From positions 1 to 32,880 of the forward strand of contig JAFGMY010000111.1 of NCBI GenBank assembly GCA_016927325.1: a DNA stretch of 32,880 bases. The letters run 5' to 3'. Position 1 is the first letter of the stretch. Every line of letters begins with the position of its first letter. Of the stretch, positions 23,323-31,319 are shown piece after piece. Made by a program: the position numbers and the translations under genes. The notes beneath the pieces are model-generated. The model saw nothing but the letters and a program-made list of their open reading frames with translations. It made no database searches and had not been told where the DNA came from. The DNA comes from Actinomycetota bacterium (GTDB lineage Bacteria; Actinomycetota; Geothermincolia; Fen-727; Anoxymicrobiaceae).

Positions 23323-24159
23323 TCAGGAAGCGCTCGTGACAGGTTTGTAGTTCCTGGGGGGAACCACCCTCACGATTACATTATTAGGGCACTCTTCTAT
23401 GCATTTGCCGCACTGTGTGCACTTCTCATAATCGATCCGGGCACAGTTGTTTTCAACGTGAATAGCGTCAAAATCGCAGACTTTCTCGCATTTCCTGCAG
23501 GCGATGCATGAAACGGAACAAAGCTTGCGCGCAACCTTGCCCTTGTCCCTGTTGCTGCAGACGACCAGTACTTCCTGATCCCTGGGGACCATCTGGATCA
23601 AATCCCTCGGGCAGACGTCGACACAAATGCCGCAGCCGGTACAGCGGTCGCGGTTTATCCAGCGCCTGTGGTCGGGGTCGATAATAATCGCGTTTACCGG
23701 ACACGCGTTCCTGCAGGTTCCCAGACCCAGGCAGCCGTAGTCGCACGCTTTGCCTCCGCCTGATATCTTGCTCGCCGCCGAGCAGGAGTTTATCCCCTGG
23801 TATACCGCGCGCAACGGCGATTCGGTGAGACCCCCTTTACAGAAAACCAGGGCGACACCGCGTTCTTTAGCCTCCACGTCCACGCCCATTATCCTGCCTA
23901 CTTCCCGCGCGATATCAGGACCTCCGGCGAGACATACGTCCGCGGCGGCTTTCCCTTCAACCACGGCTTCGGCAGCCGCCTGACACCCGGGGAAGCCGCA
24001 GGCGCCGCAGTTGGAGCCGACCAGGACGGACAGCACATCGTCGATCCTGGGATCTATCTCAACGGCAAACTTCATGTCGGCCACCGCGAGCAGCACGCCG
24101 AATAAAAGCGATATACCCGAAAGCGCCAGCGCCGCCTTCCACACAATAGACCAGTCCAA
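23323..24159 (-). CDS. rnfB: Electron transport complex subunit RnfB
   Basis: RnfB is the membrane-anchored ferredoxin-type subunit that takes electrons from reduced ferredoxin. The 278-aa protein has an N-terminal membrane helix (about 7-27), then the RnfB-specific cluster site CGACGFPGC (Cys51, 54, 59, plus Cys76). Further clusters are CX2CX3CP-like sets near 139-153, 173-183 (CTGCGICVDVCP), 214-228 and 247-257 (CTQCGKCIEECP), the last four forming polyferredoxin domains. The start is TTG 24159 with AAAGGGAG 6 nt upstream. It closes the rnfCDGEAB operon, 15 bp after rnfA. Confidence 0.96.
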   Translation of the reverse strand: MDWSIVWKAALALSGISLLFGVLLAVADMKFAVEIDPRIDDVLSVLVGSNCGACGFPGCQAAAEAVVEGKAAADVCLAGGPDIAREVGRIMGVDVEAKERGVALVFCKGGLTESPLRAVYQGINSCSAASKISGGGKACDYGCLGLGTCRNACPVNAIIIDPDHRRWINRDRCTGCGICVDVCPRDLIQMVPRDQEVLVVCSNRDKGKVARKLCSVSCIACRKCEKVCDFDAIHVENNCARIDYEKCTQCGKCIEECPNNVIVRVVPPRNYKPVTSAS

Positions 24160-24174
24160 TTAATTCTCCCTTTG

Positions 24175-24795
24175 CTACAATCCAAGCAGGTTGGCGAAAC
24201 CCATAAAAGCCAGCGACAACAGCGTCGCGGTCATGAAAGCTATGGGCGCCCCGCGGAAAGAGTGCGGCACCGGGCTCGTTTCCAGGCGCTCCCTGATGCA
24301 CGCAAACATGATTATTATTATGCCGAACCCCAGCGCGACCCCTACCGTATAGATGATCGCCTCCAGGAGGCCGAAGTGGTACGGTACGTTCAATTTCAGA
24401 AACCCCGGCTTGACCGCTTCGGTAGCCGCCGCCAGCACGGCGCAGTTGGTCGTTATGAGCGGCAGGTAGATTCCCATCGCGCGGTAGAGCGGCGTGCTCA
24501 CCTTCTTGATAACCATCTCCACGAACTGCACCAGGGCCGCGATTATCAGAATAAAAGCGGGGATGTACAGAAACTCACCGACGCCAAGGGGCTCCAGAAT
24601 GTAGTTCCACGCAATCCATGAAACGGTGGTGGCCATTGTCATCACGAAAAGCACCGACATGGCCATCCCGATAGAGGTCTCGACCTTGGTCGACACCCCG
24701 ATGAGAGGGCACAGCGCGATAAAACGTATCAGTATAATGTTGTATACAAGAACCGCGCCCAGAAATATTAAAAAGTACCTGTATGGTTCGCTCAT
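24175..24795 (-). CDS. rnfA: Electron transport complex subunit RnfA
   Basis: This 206-aa integral membrane protein has six predicted helices. Together with RnfE it forms the inverted pair that holds a buried iron-sulfur cluster. The conserved cysteine blocks are seen: ALCPLIGVSTKVETSIGM near the N-terminus and LITTNCAVLAAATEAVKPG in the middle. The sequence keeps the RnfA/NqrE pattern throughout, including IYTVGVALGFGIIIIMFACIRERL. Its ATG overlaps the rnfE stop by 4 bp (ATGA), indicating coupled translation. The family is shared with NqrE, but the operon order is that of Rnf. Confidence 0.96.
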   Translation of the reverse strand: MSEPYRYFLIFLGAVLVYNIILIRFIALCPLIGVSTKVETSIGMAMSVLFVMTMATTVSWIAWNYILEPLGVGEFLYIPAFILIIAALVQFVEMVIKKVSTPLYRAMGIYLPLITTNCAVLAAATEAVKPGFLKLNVPYHFGLLEAIIYTVGVALGFGIIIIMFACIRERLETSPVPHSFRGAPIAFMTATLLSLAFMGFANLLGL

Positions 24796-25409
24796 TTCTT
24801 TTTCCCCGCTTCGTATCGGTTAAGCACTGCCATGATTACCCCGAAGGTCAGGAACGCCCCGGGAAACATGATAAAGATCAGTGGCGGGTTGAAAAACCCG
24901 AGGCTGAACACGGTCTTTTCAAAAACCACCAGCTTGCCCGTTCCGAGCACCTCTCTTATGAAGCCCATTACCAGAAGCACCAGCGTGTAACCTAGACCTA
25001 TGCCCAGACCGTCAAGCGCCGACCTCACCACTGTTTTCTTGGAAGCAAAACCCTCCGCCCTGGCCAGGATCATGCAGTTGACGACGATCAGCGGTATCCA
25101 CACCCCCAGCCTTTCGTACACCGGGGGAAAGTAAGCTTTCATAACCAGGTCGACTATGGTTACGAACGACGCGATAACAACAATGAATATCGGAATCCTG
25201 ATCTGACCGGGAATCCACTTTCGTATCGAAGAAATAATGATGTTGGAAAAAACCAGAACGAATGAGGCCGCCACGCCCATGAATATGCCGTTTTCGAAAC
25301 GGTTGCTGACCGCAAGCGCGGAGCACAGACCCACCATCAGCACCAGTAGAGGGTTCTGGGCTATAATTCCTTTCTTGAACTCCTGCCAGTAAGTTACTTC
25401 CGCTTCCAT
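24792..25409 (-). CDS. rnfE: Electron transport complex subunit RnfE
   Basis: RnfE is the 205-aa partner of RnfA in the membrane ion-translocating core. Cluster-binding cysteines occur in LMVGLCSALAVSN (first helix) and PLIVVNCMILARAEGFASKK (middle), the same inverted-topology pattern as RnfA. GFIREVLGTG and the FIMFPGAFLTFGVIMA helix are typical of the RnfE/NqrD family. The ATG at 25409 has GGAGAGATT directly before it. It is separated from rnfG by 12 bp. Confidence 0.96.
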   Translation of the reverse strand: MEAEVTYWQEFKKGIIAQNPLLVLMVGLCSALAVSNRFENGIFMGVAASFVLVFSNIIISSIRKWIPGQIRIPIFIVVIASFVTIVDLVMKAYFPPVYERLGVWIPLIVVNCMILARAEGFASKKTVVRSALDGLGIGLGYTLVLLVMGFIREVLGTGKLVVFEKTVFSLGFFNPPLIFIMFPGAFLTFGVIMAVLNRYEAGKKK

Positions 25410-25421
25410 AATCTCTCCGGT

Positions 25422-25970
25422 TTAATCCGTAACCGCCTTATAAGCCTTCAACGCGTCGGCAACCTCCCCGGTTACCGCCTTGCTCGAAATGGTGGCACCG
25501 GTAATCGCTTCAATAGTCTCGCCGACTATAAACTTATCGGAACCGCCCATTCCATTGAACTGCTTCCTGAACTCGTCCTTTTCTATGTTCCCGCCCAGCC
25601 CGGGCGTCTCGTTATGGGAAACCACCGAGACACACGTGATCTTCCCATCGGTCCCGATGCCCACAGCCAGCGTGATCGGGCCTCCGTAGCCTTTCGCCTT
25701 CACGATAAACACATGGCCCTTATCGCTTGAGTAAACCTTCTGCACGGAGCCGGTCACCTTGCGTGCCTTCTCCCTCATCTTCCTGTCCTCTTTCAATTCG
25801 GAGCTGTTCTTGACGCCCGGCAAAACGCTCATGCACGACTCCAACTCCTGTTTCAACTCCTGCTCCCGAATCTTGTCCCTGGTGACTCCATAAGTGAGGC
25901 CCAGGCAAACGGAAGCGATAAGGCCGACAAACATGAGTCTTAATCCAAGCCCGATGATCTTTCCCGTCAT
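25422..25970 (-). CDS. rnfG: Electron transport complex subunit RnfG (flavoprotein)
   Basis: RnfG carries a covalently bound FMN on the outer side of the membrane and passes electrons along the complex. The 182-aa protein has an N-terminal membrane helix (about 4-28) and the FMN-binding domain with SVVSHNETPGLGGNI and EAITGATIS (154-162). The ApbE target pattern is Dxx[ST]GAT; here it reads EAITGAT, so Glu replaces the leading Asp and Thr160 is the expected flavin acceptor. The ATG at 25970 overlaps the rnfD stop by 4 bp; the longer frame upstream lies inside rnfD and is rejected. The ApbE gene needed for flavinylation is divergent from the operon. Confidence 0.95.
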   Translation of the reverse strand: MTGKIIGLGLRLMFVGLIASVCLGLTYGVTRDKIREQELKQELESCMSVLPGVKNSSELKEDRKMREKARKVTGSVQKVYSSDKGHVFIVKAKGYGGPITLAVGIGTDGKITCVSVVSHNETPGLGGNIEKDEFRKQFNGMGGSDKFIVGETIEAITGATISSKAVTGEVADALKAYKAVTD

Positions 25971-27013
25971 GCGGCGCTCACCACTCTCTTGGCGCCGAAC
26001 CTTCTCGGCTTCAGGTAGCGGTCTATCAGCGGTGTGAAGCCGTTCATCACCAGGATCGAGAACATCACGCCTTCCGGCAGGTTCGAATAGAAGCGGAGTA
26101 CGACCGTTATTATTCCGCACCCGACGGCGAAGACCACCTTCCCCCACCACGTCATGGGATTGGTGACATAATCGGTCGCCATGAAACAGGCCCCGATCAG
26201 GAGCCCTCCGGAAAGTGCGGAGAACAGCGGGTCCATTCCCAGTATCCATGAAAGCGTCACTACCGTACCGATGTAACTGACTGGTATCCTCCAGTCAACC
26301 AGCCCGTTGTAGAGCAGCACCCCGAGACCGAGCAGAATAAGCAGGGCCGACACTTCGCCTATGCAGCCCCACGGGTTTCCAAGGAACAGCGGGCCGTAAT
26401 ACCTTGAAGCCGAGAGGGCCGCCTGGCCGTCCCTGACGTTATGCATCGTCTGCAGCGGCGTGGCAGTGGTAACGGCGTTGATCGACTTTATTGCGGAGGT
26501 CTGGACCACCGCGGCCTGCGGGCTTGACAGGTAAGAGGTCGTCATCAACCTGGACCATGAGATAAAAATCACCGCTCTGCCGACCAGGGCGGGATTAAAT
26601 ATGTTGTGCCCGAGGCCGCCGAAAACCTGCTTCCCAAGGACTATGGCGACTATCCCGCCGATCAGCGGCATCCAGAACGGCAGCCTGGGAGGCAGGGTCA
26701 ACCCCAGAAGAAGCCCGGTCAGAAGCGCGCTCAAATCGCCGACAGTAACGGCCCTGTGCATCAGCTTCTGCATAACATATTCGGCGCCGACCGCCCCGAT
26801 GATGCTCATGGCTATCACTATGAAAGCTGAAATCCCGCCTATATAGACACCGTACACGGTAAGCGGGAGAAGGGCGATTATCACCCAGCCCATTATCCTG
26901 GTGGTGGTGTCGGCGTCCCGCACGTGAGGAGATACCCCGACGGTAAACAAGTCTGCTCCGCCACCGCTCTTTTCCTTCGCGGTCTTTGTGATTTTCAAAG
27001 ATTTAAAATCCAT
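25967..27013 (-). CDS. rnfD: Electron transport complex subunit RnfD
   Basis: RnfD is a large membrane subunit with covalent FMN. The 348-aa protein shows SPHVRDADTTTRIM near residue 28-41, then about nine to ten hydrophobic helices. The motif NAVTTATPL (179-187) contains the expected flavinylated Thr185, followed by the family blocks LFLGNPWGCIGEVSALLIL and FMATDYVTNPMT. A C-terminal helix ends in SILVMNGFTPLIDRY. The ATG at 27013 lies 14 bp after rnfC. The length is normal for anaerobic Rnf. It is homologous to NqrB, but the NqrA-specific partner is absent. Confidence 0.96.
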   Translation of the reverse strand: MDFKSLKITKTAKEKSGGGADLFTVGVSPHVRDADTTTRIMGWVIIALLPLTVYGVYIGGISAFIVIAMSIIGAVGAEYVMQKLMHRAVTVGDLSALLTGLLLGLTLPPRLPFWMPLIGGIVAIVLGKQVFGGLGHNIFNPALVGRAVIFISWSRLMTTSYLSSPQAAVVQTSAIKSINAVTTATPLQTMHNVRDGQAALSASRYYGPLFLGNPWGCIGEVSALLILLGLGVLLYNGLVDWRIPVSYIGTVVTLSWILGMDPLFSALSGGLLIGACFMATDYVTNPMTWWGKVVFAVGCGIITVVLRFYSNLPEGVMFSILVMNGFTPLIDRYLKPRRFGAKRVVSAA

Positions 27014-27027
27014 TAAAAGTGTTCGCC

Positions 27028-28389
27028 TCAGTCCGAAGATAACGACTCGATCTTCTTTTTCCTTTTATCCAGCCCTTCTTTGCCCACCTTGATCAGCTGG
27101 ACCAGCGGGTTCTTGGTCGGGCAGATATAAGAACAGCAGCCGCATTCAACGCAGTCTTCGATATTCAGCCCCTCCAACTGCTCCCACATACCGGCGTCGC
27201 AGTAGTCTCCGATCTGGTAAGGAAGCAGGTTCATCGGGCACCGCCTCACACAGCGGCCGCACCGGATGCATACGAAGTGGGCAGGCTCCTGCCGGAAAAC
27301 GGTTTCACCGGCAAGGGCGATAATTCCGGAGGTCCCTTTGATTACGGGAACGCTGTCCGTATACTGCGCCAGTCCCATCATGGGACCGCCCATGAGGAGC
27401 TTCCCTTTTTCGCCTTTGTAACCACCGCAGTACTCTATGAGCTCATGAAAGGAGGTGCCGATCTTCACTTTAAGGTTGCCGCGTCCCGCTATGCCGTCGC
27501 CGGAAACGGTAACAATCCTTTCGACCACCGGCATTCCCTCGTATATGCAGTCCCTCACCGCCACAGCAGTTCCAACGTTGTCGACAACCACCCCGACATC
27601 CATCGGAAGGCCGCCTGCGGGAACTTCCCTGCCGGTTACCGACTTGATCAGCGTTTTTTCAGCCCCCTGTGGATACCTTGCCGGAAGAACAACGACTTCA
27701 AAGTCGTCCCCTTTGCGCGAGTCATTCATAACCTCAATCGCGTCAGGCTTGTTCCTCTCGATGGCAATTACTATTCTCTTCGCGCCCACCGCTTTCCTGA
27801 TAAGGAGAGCGCCCTCTATTACATCCGCCGTCCGTTCCACCATCAGCCGGTGATCGCCCGTCAGGTACGGTTCACACTCGGCGCCGTTGATTATAACGAG
27901 CTCGATCGGCTTGTCCTCCGGAGGTGAGAGCTTGACGTGTGTCGGGAAAGTCGCGCCCCCCAGCCCGACAACTCCGCCCTCTCTTATCGCCCGGCGGATC
28001 TCGTCCGGCGTCATATTGACCCTGTCGCCGGCCGGCCGGACATCGGGGCTTATTTCCCCGCTCCTGTCTGAAGCAATTTCAACAGCCAGGCCGTGGTTGC
28101 CCAGTGGATGCGGAAACTGCCCGATCGACTTCACTTCACCGGAAACGCTGGAGTGGACTGGCGCGGATACGAACGCTTTGCTGTCGCCTATCTTCTGGCC
28201 GACCAGCACCCTCTGCCCGGGCTCCACAACCGGTTCGCAGGGCGCTCCGATATGCTGTGACAGCGGTATGACCATTCTCTCGGGGTTTGGACCCGGGGCG
28301 ATCTTCATTGAAGCGGTATACTTGTGGGTCTTTGGGTGAACGCCTCCCTTTGTAAGAAGAGTGCGCCTTATCTGTCTTGTCAATCCCAT
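27028..28389 (-). CDS. rnfC: Electron transport complex subunit RnfC
   Basis: RnfC is the peripheral NADH/FMN-binding subunit that reduces NAD+. The 453-aa protein begins with GGVHPKTHKY and PLSQHIGAPCEPVV. It then has the FMN/nucleotide domain (GVVGLGGATFPTHVKL, VIINGAECEPYLT, VVLPARYPQGAEK) and ends with two [4Fe-4S] motifs, CIRCGRCVRRCP (374-385) and CVECGCCSYICP (413-424). The ATG at 28389 has AAGG 6 nt upstream. It is the first gene of the rnfCDGEAB operon. The order is the one found in Clostridium and Acetobacterium, where the complex couples ferredoxin oxidation to Na+ or H+ export. Confidence 0.97.
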   Translation of the reverse strand: MGLTRQIRRTLLTKGGVHPKTHKYTASMKIAPGPNPERMVIPLSQHIGAPCEPVVEPGQRVLVGQKIGDSKAFVSAPVHSSVSGEVKSIGQFPHPLGNHGLAVEIASDRSGEISPDVRPAGDRVNMTPDEIRRAIREGGVVGLGGATFPTHVKLSPPEDKPIELVIINGAECEPYLTGDHRLMVERTADVIEGALLIRKAVGAKRIVIAIERNKPDAIEVMNDSRKGDDFEVVVLPARYPQGAEKTLIKSVTGREVPAGGLPMDVGVVVDNVGTAVAVRDCIYEGMPVVERIVTVSGDGIAGRGNLKVKIGTSFHELIEYCGGYKGEKGKLLMGGPMMGLAQYTDSVPVIKGTSGIIALAGETVFRQEPAHFVCIRCGRCVRRCPMNLLPYQIGDYCDAGMWEQLEGLNIEDCVECGCCSYICPTKNPLVQLIKVGKEGLDKRKKKIESLSSD

Positions 28390-28448
28390 GAAAGGCCTTC
28401 GTCCGCCGTACTACCGTAAAGCATTGTTTCTATCATCAAAAAAACCTT

Positions 28449-28479
28449 ATTGTAATCATCTAATTCTTAAGCAAAACAA
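28449..28479 (-). promoter_or_regulatory. Possible promoter of the rnf operon
   Basis: TTGTTT (28474-28479) and TACAAT (28449-28454) lie on the minus strand with a long 19-bp spacer, about 60 nt before rnfC. The boxes are acceptable, the spacing is not ideal. Confidence 0.35.
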
Positions 28480-28515
28480 CTGAGTTCGCCTGCAATCACC
28501 CTGGCAAACCTAGAG

Positions 28516-28521
28516 TATAAT
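28516..28521 (+). promoter_or_regulatory. -10 element of the apbE promoter
   Basis: A perfect TATAAT would start transcription near 28528, only about 12 nt before the apbE ATG and just upstream of its ribosome site AGAGGA. The -35 region (around 28491-28498) is weak. Confidence 0.5.
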
Positions 28522-28539
28522 ATCAAAGAGGAATGCAAT

Positions 28540-29604
28540 ATGAAATATGTAAAAAGCCTTGCTTCAATTATTTTTATAGTTCTGTTTTCCGCTCTCACCG
28601 TGGTCGGGATCGTGTACCTGTCAAGCAGGAACTCGAGCGTCGGAGACTCGGAAGGTGTGTACAGTTCCGGCATTCTGTTCGCCATGGACACAACTCTCGA
28701 CATAACAATTCACGGCCTGGACGAGAAAGCGGCGAAGGCGGACGTTGATGCCGCGGTGGGTCTGATAAAGAGGATCGAAGCGCTTACCAGCAGATTCGAA
28801 GCGGACAGCGACGTCTTGAAGATCAACGCCAACGCCGGCCGGGGTGCCGTGGTGGTTGACCCCATTGTAATCGAGATGGTCGAGCGGTCGGCGGCGATGT
28901 CCGGAATCTGCAACGGGGCTTTTGATTTTACCATCGCCCCGGTGGTAAGCCTGTGGGGCTTCTACAACAAGGAGTTCCGGGTACCGGCCTCCGGTGAGAT
29001 AGACTCCGTTCTGCCCCTGGTTGACTACCGGCAGGTCGCCGCAGACAAAGGCAACAATACAGTCATGCTCCTCAAGCCGGGGATGGAGCTCGACCTGGGC
29101 GGAGTCGCGAAAGGGTACGCGGTGGAAAAAGTATGCGGCCTGCTCAAAGAGAGGGGCGTCGAAAACGCGCTGGTCAATTTCGGCGGCGCGGTGGGCGCCA
29201 TCGGTGGACGGATCGACGGCGAACCCTGGGTGATAGGCATAAAGGACCCCAGGGGAGGCGCCGGCGACATTATCGGCCGGCTCGAACTCGAAGACGGCTA
29301 TGTCTCGTCGTCGGGGGACTACGAGCGCTACTTCGAGAAGGACGGCCTGAGATACTTCCATATTTTCGATCCCGGAACCGGCAGGCAGCCCGAAGGCGTT
29401 ATCGCCGTCACCGTCGCCGGCCCTTCTTCGCTGGAGGCGGACATCCTCTCTACGGCGGTTATGGTGCTGGGTGTTGAAGAGGGAACAAGGACGGCCGAAG
29501 AATCCGGTGGCTTCGAACTGGTCGTTATCGACTCCTCGGGAACCGTCAGTTACTCACCCGGCATGAAAAACAATTATTCGATAACCGTCGACAGCAGGAT
29601 CTGA
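28540..29604 (+). CDS. apbE: FAD:protein FMN transferase ApbE
   Basis: ApbE transfers FMN from FAD to a threonine of target proteins outside the cytoplasmic membrane. The 354-aa protein has an N-terminal membrane anchor (about 7-27) with no lipobox Cys. The family motifs are in order: AMDTTLDI (48-55), GAFDFTIAPVVSLWGF (126-141), LDLGGVAKGYAVE (184-196), VNFGGAVGAIGG (212-223, where NLGGN is more common), SSGDYERYF (257-265), YFHIFDPGTGRQP (272-284) and the metal-binding DILSTA (301-306). The ATG at 28540 follows AGAGGAATGCAAT. It is divergent from rnfC, and RnfG and RnfD in the adjacent operon are its likely targets. Confidence 0.96.
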   Translation: MKYVKSLASIIFIVLFSALTVVGIVYLSSRNSSVGDSEGVYSSGILFAMDTTLDITIHGLDEKAAKADVDAAVGLIKRIEALTSRFEADSDVLKINANAGRGAVVVDPIVIEMVERSAAMSGICNGAFDFTIAPVVSLWGFYNKEFRVPASGEIDSVLPLVDYRQVAADKGNNTVMLLKPGMELDLGGVAKGYAVEKVCGLLKERGVENALVNFGGAVGAIGGRIDGEPWVIGIKDPRGGAGDIIGRLELEDGYVSSSGDYERYFEKDGLRYFHIFDPGTGRQPEGVIAVTVAGPSSLEADILSTAVMVLGVEEGTRTAEESGGFELVVIDSSGTVSYSPGMKNNYSITVDSRI

Positions 29605-29720
29605 CGGTCATTATTTTTCACATCCATCTCCCTCTTTGATGACTTGAAGGCCTCTTATTTGTCCCTGACTATTCATGCCGCGGCTTTTACAATCCTCCAG
29701 CCCGGGCCTGCAAGCCTTCA

Positions 29721-29740
29721 GCGGGACACAATTGTCCCGC
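29721..29740. promoter_or_regulatory. Perfect short palindrome upstream of rseC
   Basis: GCGGGACA, loop CAAT and TGTCCCGC form a perfect 8-bp stem. A half copy (GTCCCGC) recurs inside the rseC promoter spacer at 29800-29806. There is no U-tract. It may be an operator or a stable RNA end. The region 29605-29836 holds no gene. Confidence 0.4.
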
Positions 29741-29761
29741 CACAAAAGAGCTGGAATCCTG

Positions 29762-29781
29762 GACGGTGGTAAAACACCGTC
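29762..29781 (+). terminator. Possible terminator between apbE and rseC
   Basis: GACGGTG, loop GTAAAA and CACCGTC form a perfect 7-bp stem followed by the weak U-run TTGTT. It lies about 160 bp after the apbE stop and just before the rseC -35 box. Confidence 0.4.
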
Positions 29782-29784
29782 TTG

Positions 29785-29813
29785 TTGCTAACAGTTATGT
29801 CCCGCTGTATAAT
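29785..29813 (+). promoter_or_regulatory. Promoter of the RseC-family gene
   Basis: TTGCTA (29785-29790) and a perfect TATAAT (29808-29813) are 17 bp apart. The expected start is near 29820, about 17 nt before the ATG. Confidence 0.75.
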
Positions 29814-29836
29814 TCACAAAAAAAGGTGTGCGGACA

Positions 29837-30259
29837 ATGGAATGCAACGGCAGGGTACTGTCAACTCAGGAAAACATGGCAAAGGTCGAAATGCGCCGGG
29901 AAGGGTGCGGGGGCTGCACCGCCTGCCATATCGGCTCTCTCGCCGAGCGGGAAGACGTAATCATCGACGCAAGAAACGAGGTGCATGCGCAAAAGGACGA
30001 CCTGGTTCACCTCGAGATATCGGGCAGGACGGTAATGCATGCTTCAGCCATTATCTTCATGCTCCCTCTCACCGGTTTCCTGATCGGTTTTCTTATCGGC
30101 TACTACCCGCTCTGGCTCATATTCGAGTCGTCGCGTGAGCTCGTCGCCCTGGGTTGCGGTTTCGCACTCATGGGCTTATCGTACATACCGGTCAGATACC
30201 TGGGAAATAAGAGTGAATTCGATTTCGAAATAATAGATGTCATGGAGCGGCCCGGCTAA
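29837..30259 (+). CDS. rseC: SoxR-reducing system RseC-family protein
   Basis: The 140-aa protein has an N-terminal cysteine block CGGCTAC (Cys24, 27, 30) after the RseC-type start MECNGRVLSTQENMAKVEM. Two hydrophobic helices (about 71-91 and 101-120) follow, then a short charged tail. RseC proteins act at the membrane with Rnf-like (Rsx) complexes; in E. coli RseC works with RsxABCDGE to keep SoxR reduced. Here no SoxR is seen, and the Rnf complex looks like the energy-conserving type, so RseC may tune or assemble Rnf. That is inference. The ATG at 29837 is chosen over an in-frame GTG at 29828 because AAGG would overlap the GTG. Confidence 0.88.
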   Translation: MECNGRVLSTQENMAKVEMRREGCGGCTACHIGSLAEREDVIIDARNEVHAQKDDLVHLEISGRTVMHASAIIFMLPLTGFLIGFLIGYYPLWLIFESSRELVALGCGFALMGLSYIPVRYLGNKSEFDFEIIDVMERPG

Positions 30260-30488
30260 AAGGCGTAAGAACAAATCCCCGGGGCCGTCGCCGTGCCCGC
30301 AAAACCGCGTGATGACCCGGAGTGAACCGCGCCGGCTCTCCTGAACACCCTCATCTTCCCGCCCCCGCCATGATCGGACCATTCACCATATTCTTTTCTG
30401 ATTACAAAACAGAAAATGCATTGAATCTAAACCTTAACTTCATAGTTAATGATGCTTGAGGATCGCCGTCTGACCCATCCAGCATTAA
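30260..30488. other. Intergenic region between convergent rseC and Cys-rich genes
   Basis: I see no gene here. The left half is G+C-rich with CCCCGGGG at about 30278 and no paired U-tract; the right half (30390-30470) is A+T-rich. No convincing terminator for either convergent gene was found by eye. Confidence 0.5.
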
Positions 30489-31319
30489 TTATGTATGATC
30501 GACATACTGCCTTATGCGCTGGTATGACTTCTCGAGGTAATCGGGGTCCTCGATCCTTATTTTTATCGCGTTCTTCGGACAAACAGTTGCGCACCGTCCG
30601 CATGCGCGGCAGTAATCACTGATCTGCGCTTTCCCGAAAGGCACGGTGATCGCCTTGATAAAACAGTTCTTCGCACACAGTCCGCAGCCGTTGCACTCTT
30701 CGGTAACCTCCATCTTTATACCGTCAAGCCTCGGAAATATCGGGTCCAGGTCCTCCAGGGACATGTGCTCGAAGAAACTGGTGACGCAGCAGCATTCGCA
30801 GCAGAAACAGATCGTGAGGAGCTTTCCACGGTCCCTGACCCGGATCAGCGAATTATCGAGCCTGACCTTGCCGACCACCGGAACAAGGCCTGAGGCGACC
30901 GCCCTTCTGGCGTGGGCTTTTGCTTCTTCGATTGAAGCCTGCCGTGCGACCAGGGGAAGCAGGCCCTCCACGGTCGCTTCCCCTACGAAAATGCACCCGA
31001 TATCAACCGGGTAATTCTTGCACCCCTCGATCGTCCTGCACGGGCAGGTGTCAACGATTACTCTCTTCGAAGACTCTTCGATGAAGCGGTCGAGGAGCGT
31101 TATCGGAAGGGGGACGGAATCGGGCAACTCGAGGTCCTGGTTTACCGGCAGCCACCTGGCGTCATTCCTGTCCGCCCTGAACCAGGGGTGCAGCCGTGTG
31201 ACCAGGGGCATCCTGGAGGCCCTGAAAAAAAGCTCCATCGAATCCCATGCTTCCCTGATGAACCACACCGGCTTCTTTCTCTTTGCCAGAACCTTCAACG
31301 GGCGCAACCAGTCACTCAT
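30489..31319 (-). CDS. Cys-rich ferredoxin-like iron-sulfur protein
   Basis: This 276-aa cytoplasmic protein begins at ATG 31319 behind GGAGGTTCGAG. The C-terminal third holds two [4Fe-4S] motifs: CNGCGLCAKNC (Cys209, 212, 215, 219) and CRACGRCATVCP (237, 240, 243, 247). Unusual are two further cysteine groups: TCPCRTIEGCKNYPVDIGC (Cys92, 94, 100, 109) and CFCCECCC (Cys171, 173, 174, 176, 177, 178). Six cysteines in eight residues suggests another metal cluster or thiol site. Ferredoxin-like proteins with a CxCCxCCC block occur in strict anaerobes, but I know no assigned function. The long N-terminal part (1-90) has no recognised domain. It stands alone on the minus strand, convergent with rseC. 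A role with Rnf or ferredoxin pools is only a guess. Confidence 0.85.
   Translation of the reverse strand: MSDWLRPLKVLAKRKKPVWFIREAWDSMELFFRASRMPLVTRLHPWFRADRNDARWLPVNQDLELPDSVPLPITLLDRFIEESSKRVIVDTCPCRTIEGCKNYPVDIGCIFVGEATVEGLLPLVARQASIEEAKAHARRAVASGLVPVVGKVRLDNSLIRVRDRGKLLTICFCCECCCVTSFFEHMSLEDLDPIFPRLDGIKMEVTEECNGCGLCAKNCFIKAITVPFGKAQISDYCRACGRCATVCPKNAIKIRIEDPDYLEKSYQRIRQYVDHT

Noticed and set aside
25971-26249. N-terminal extension of rnfG (frame open to 26249)
   Set aside because: It lies entirely inside rnfD, lacks a membrane helix or family similarity, and the ATG at 25970 gives a standard RnfG overlapping the rnfD stop by 4 bp.
29837-30259. SoxR-reduction role of the Rnf/RseC set
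   Set aside because: No SoxR gene or binding site is seen, and the operon order rnfCDGEAB matches energy-conserving Rnf of anaerobes better than the Rsx system.
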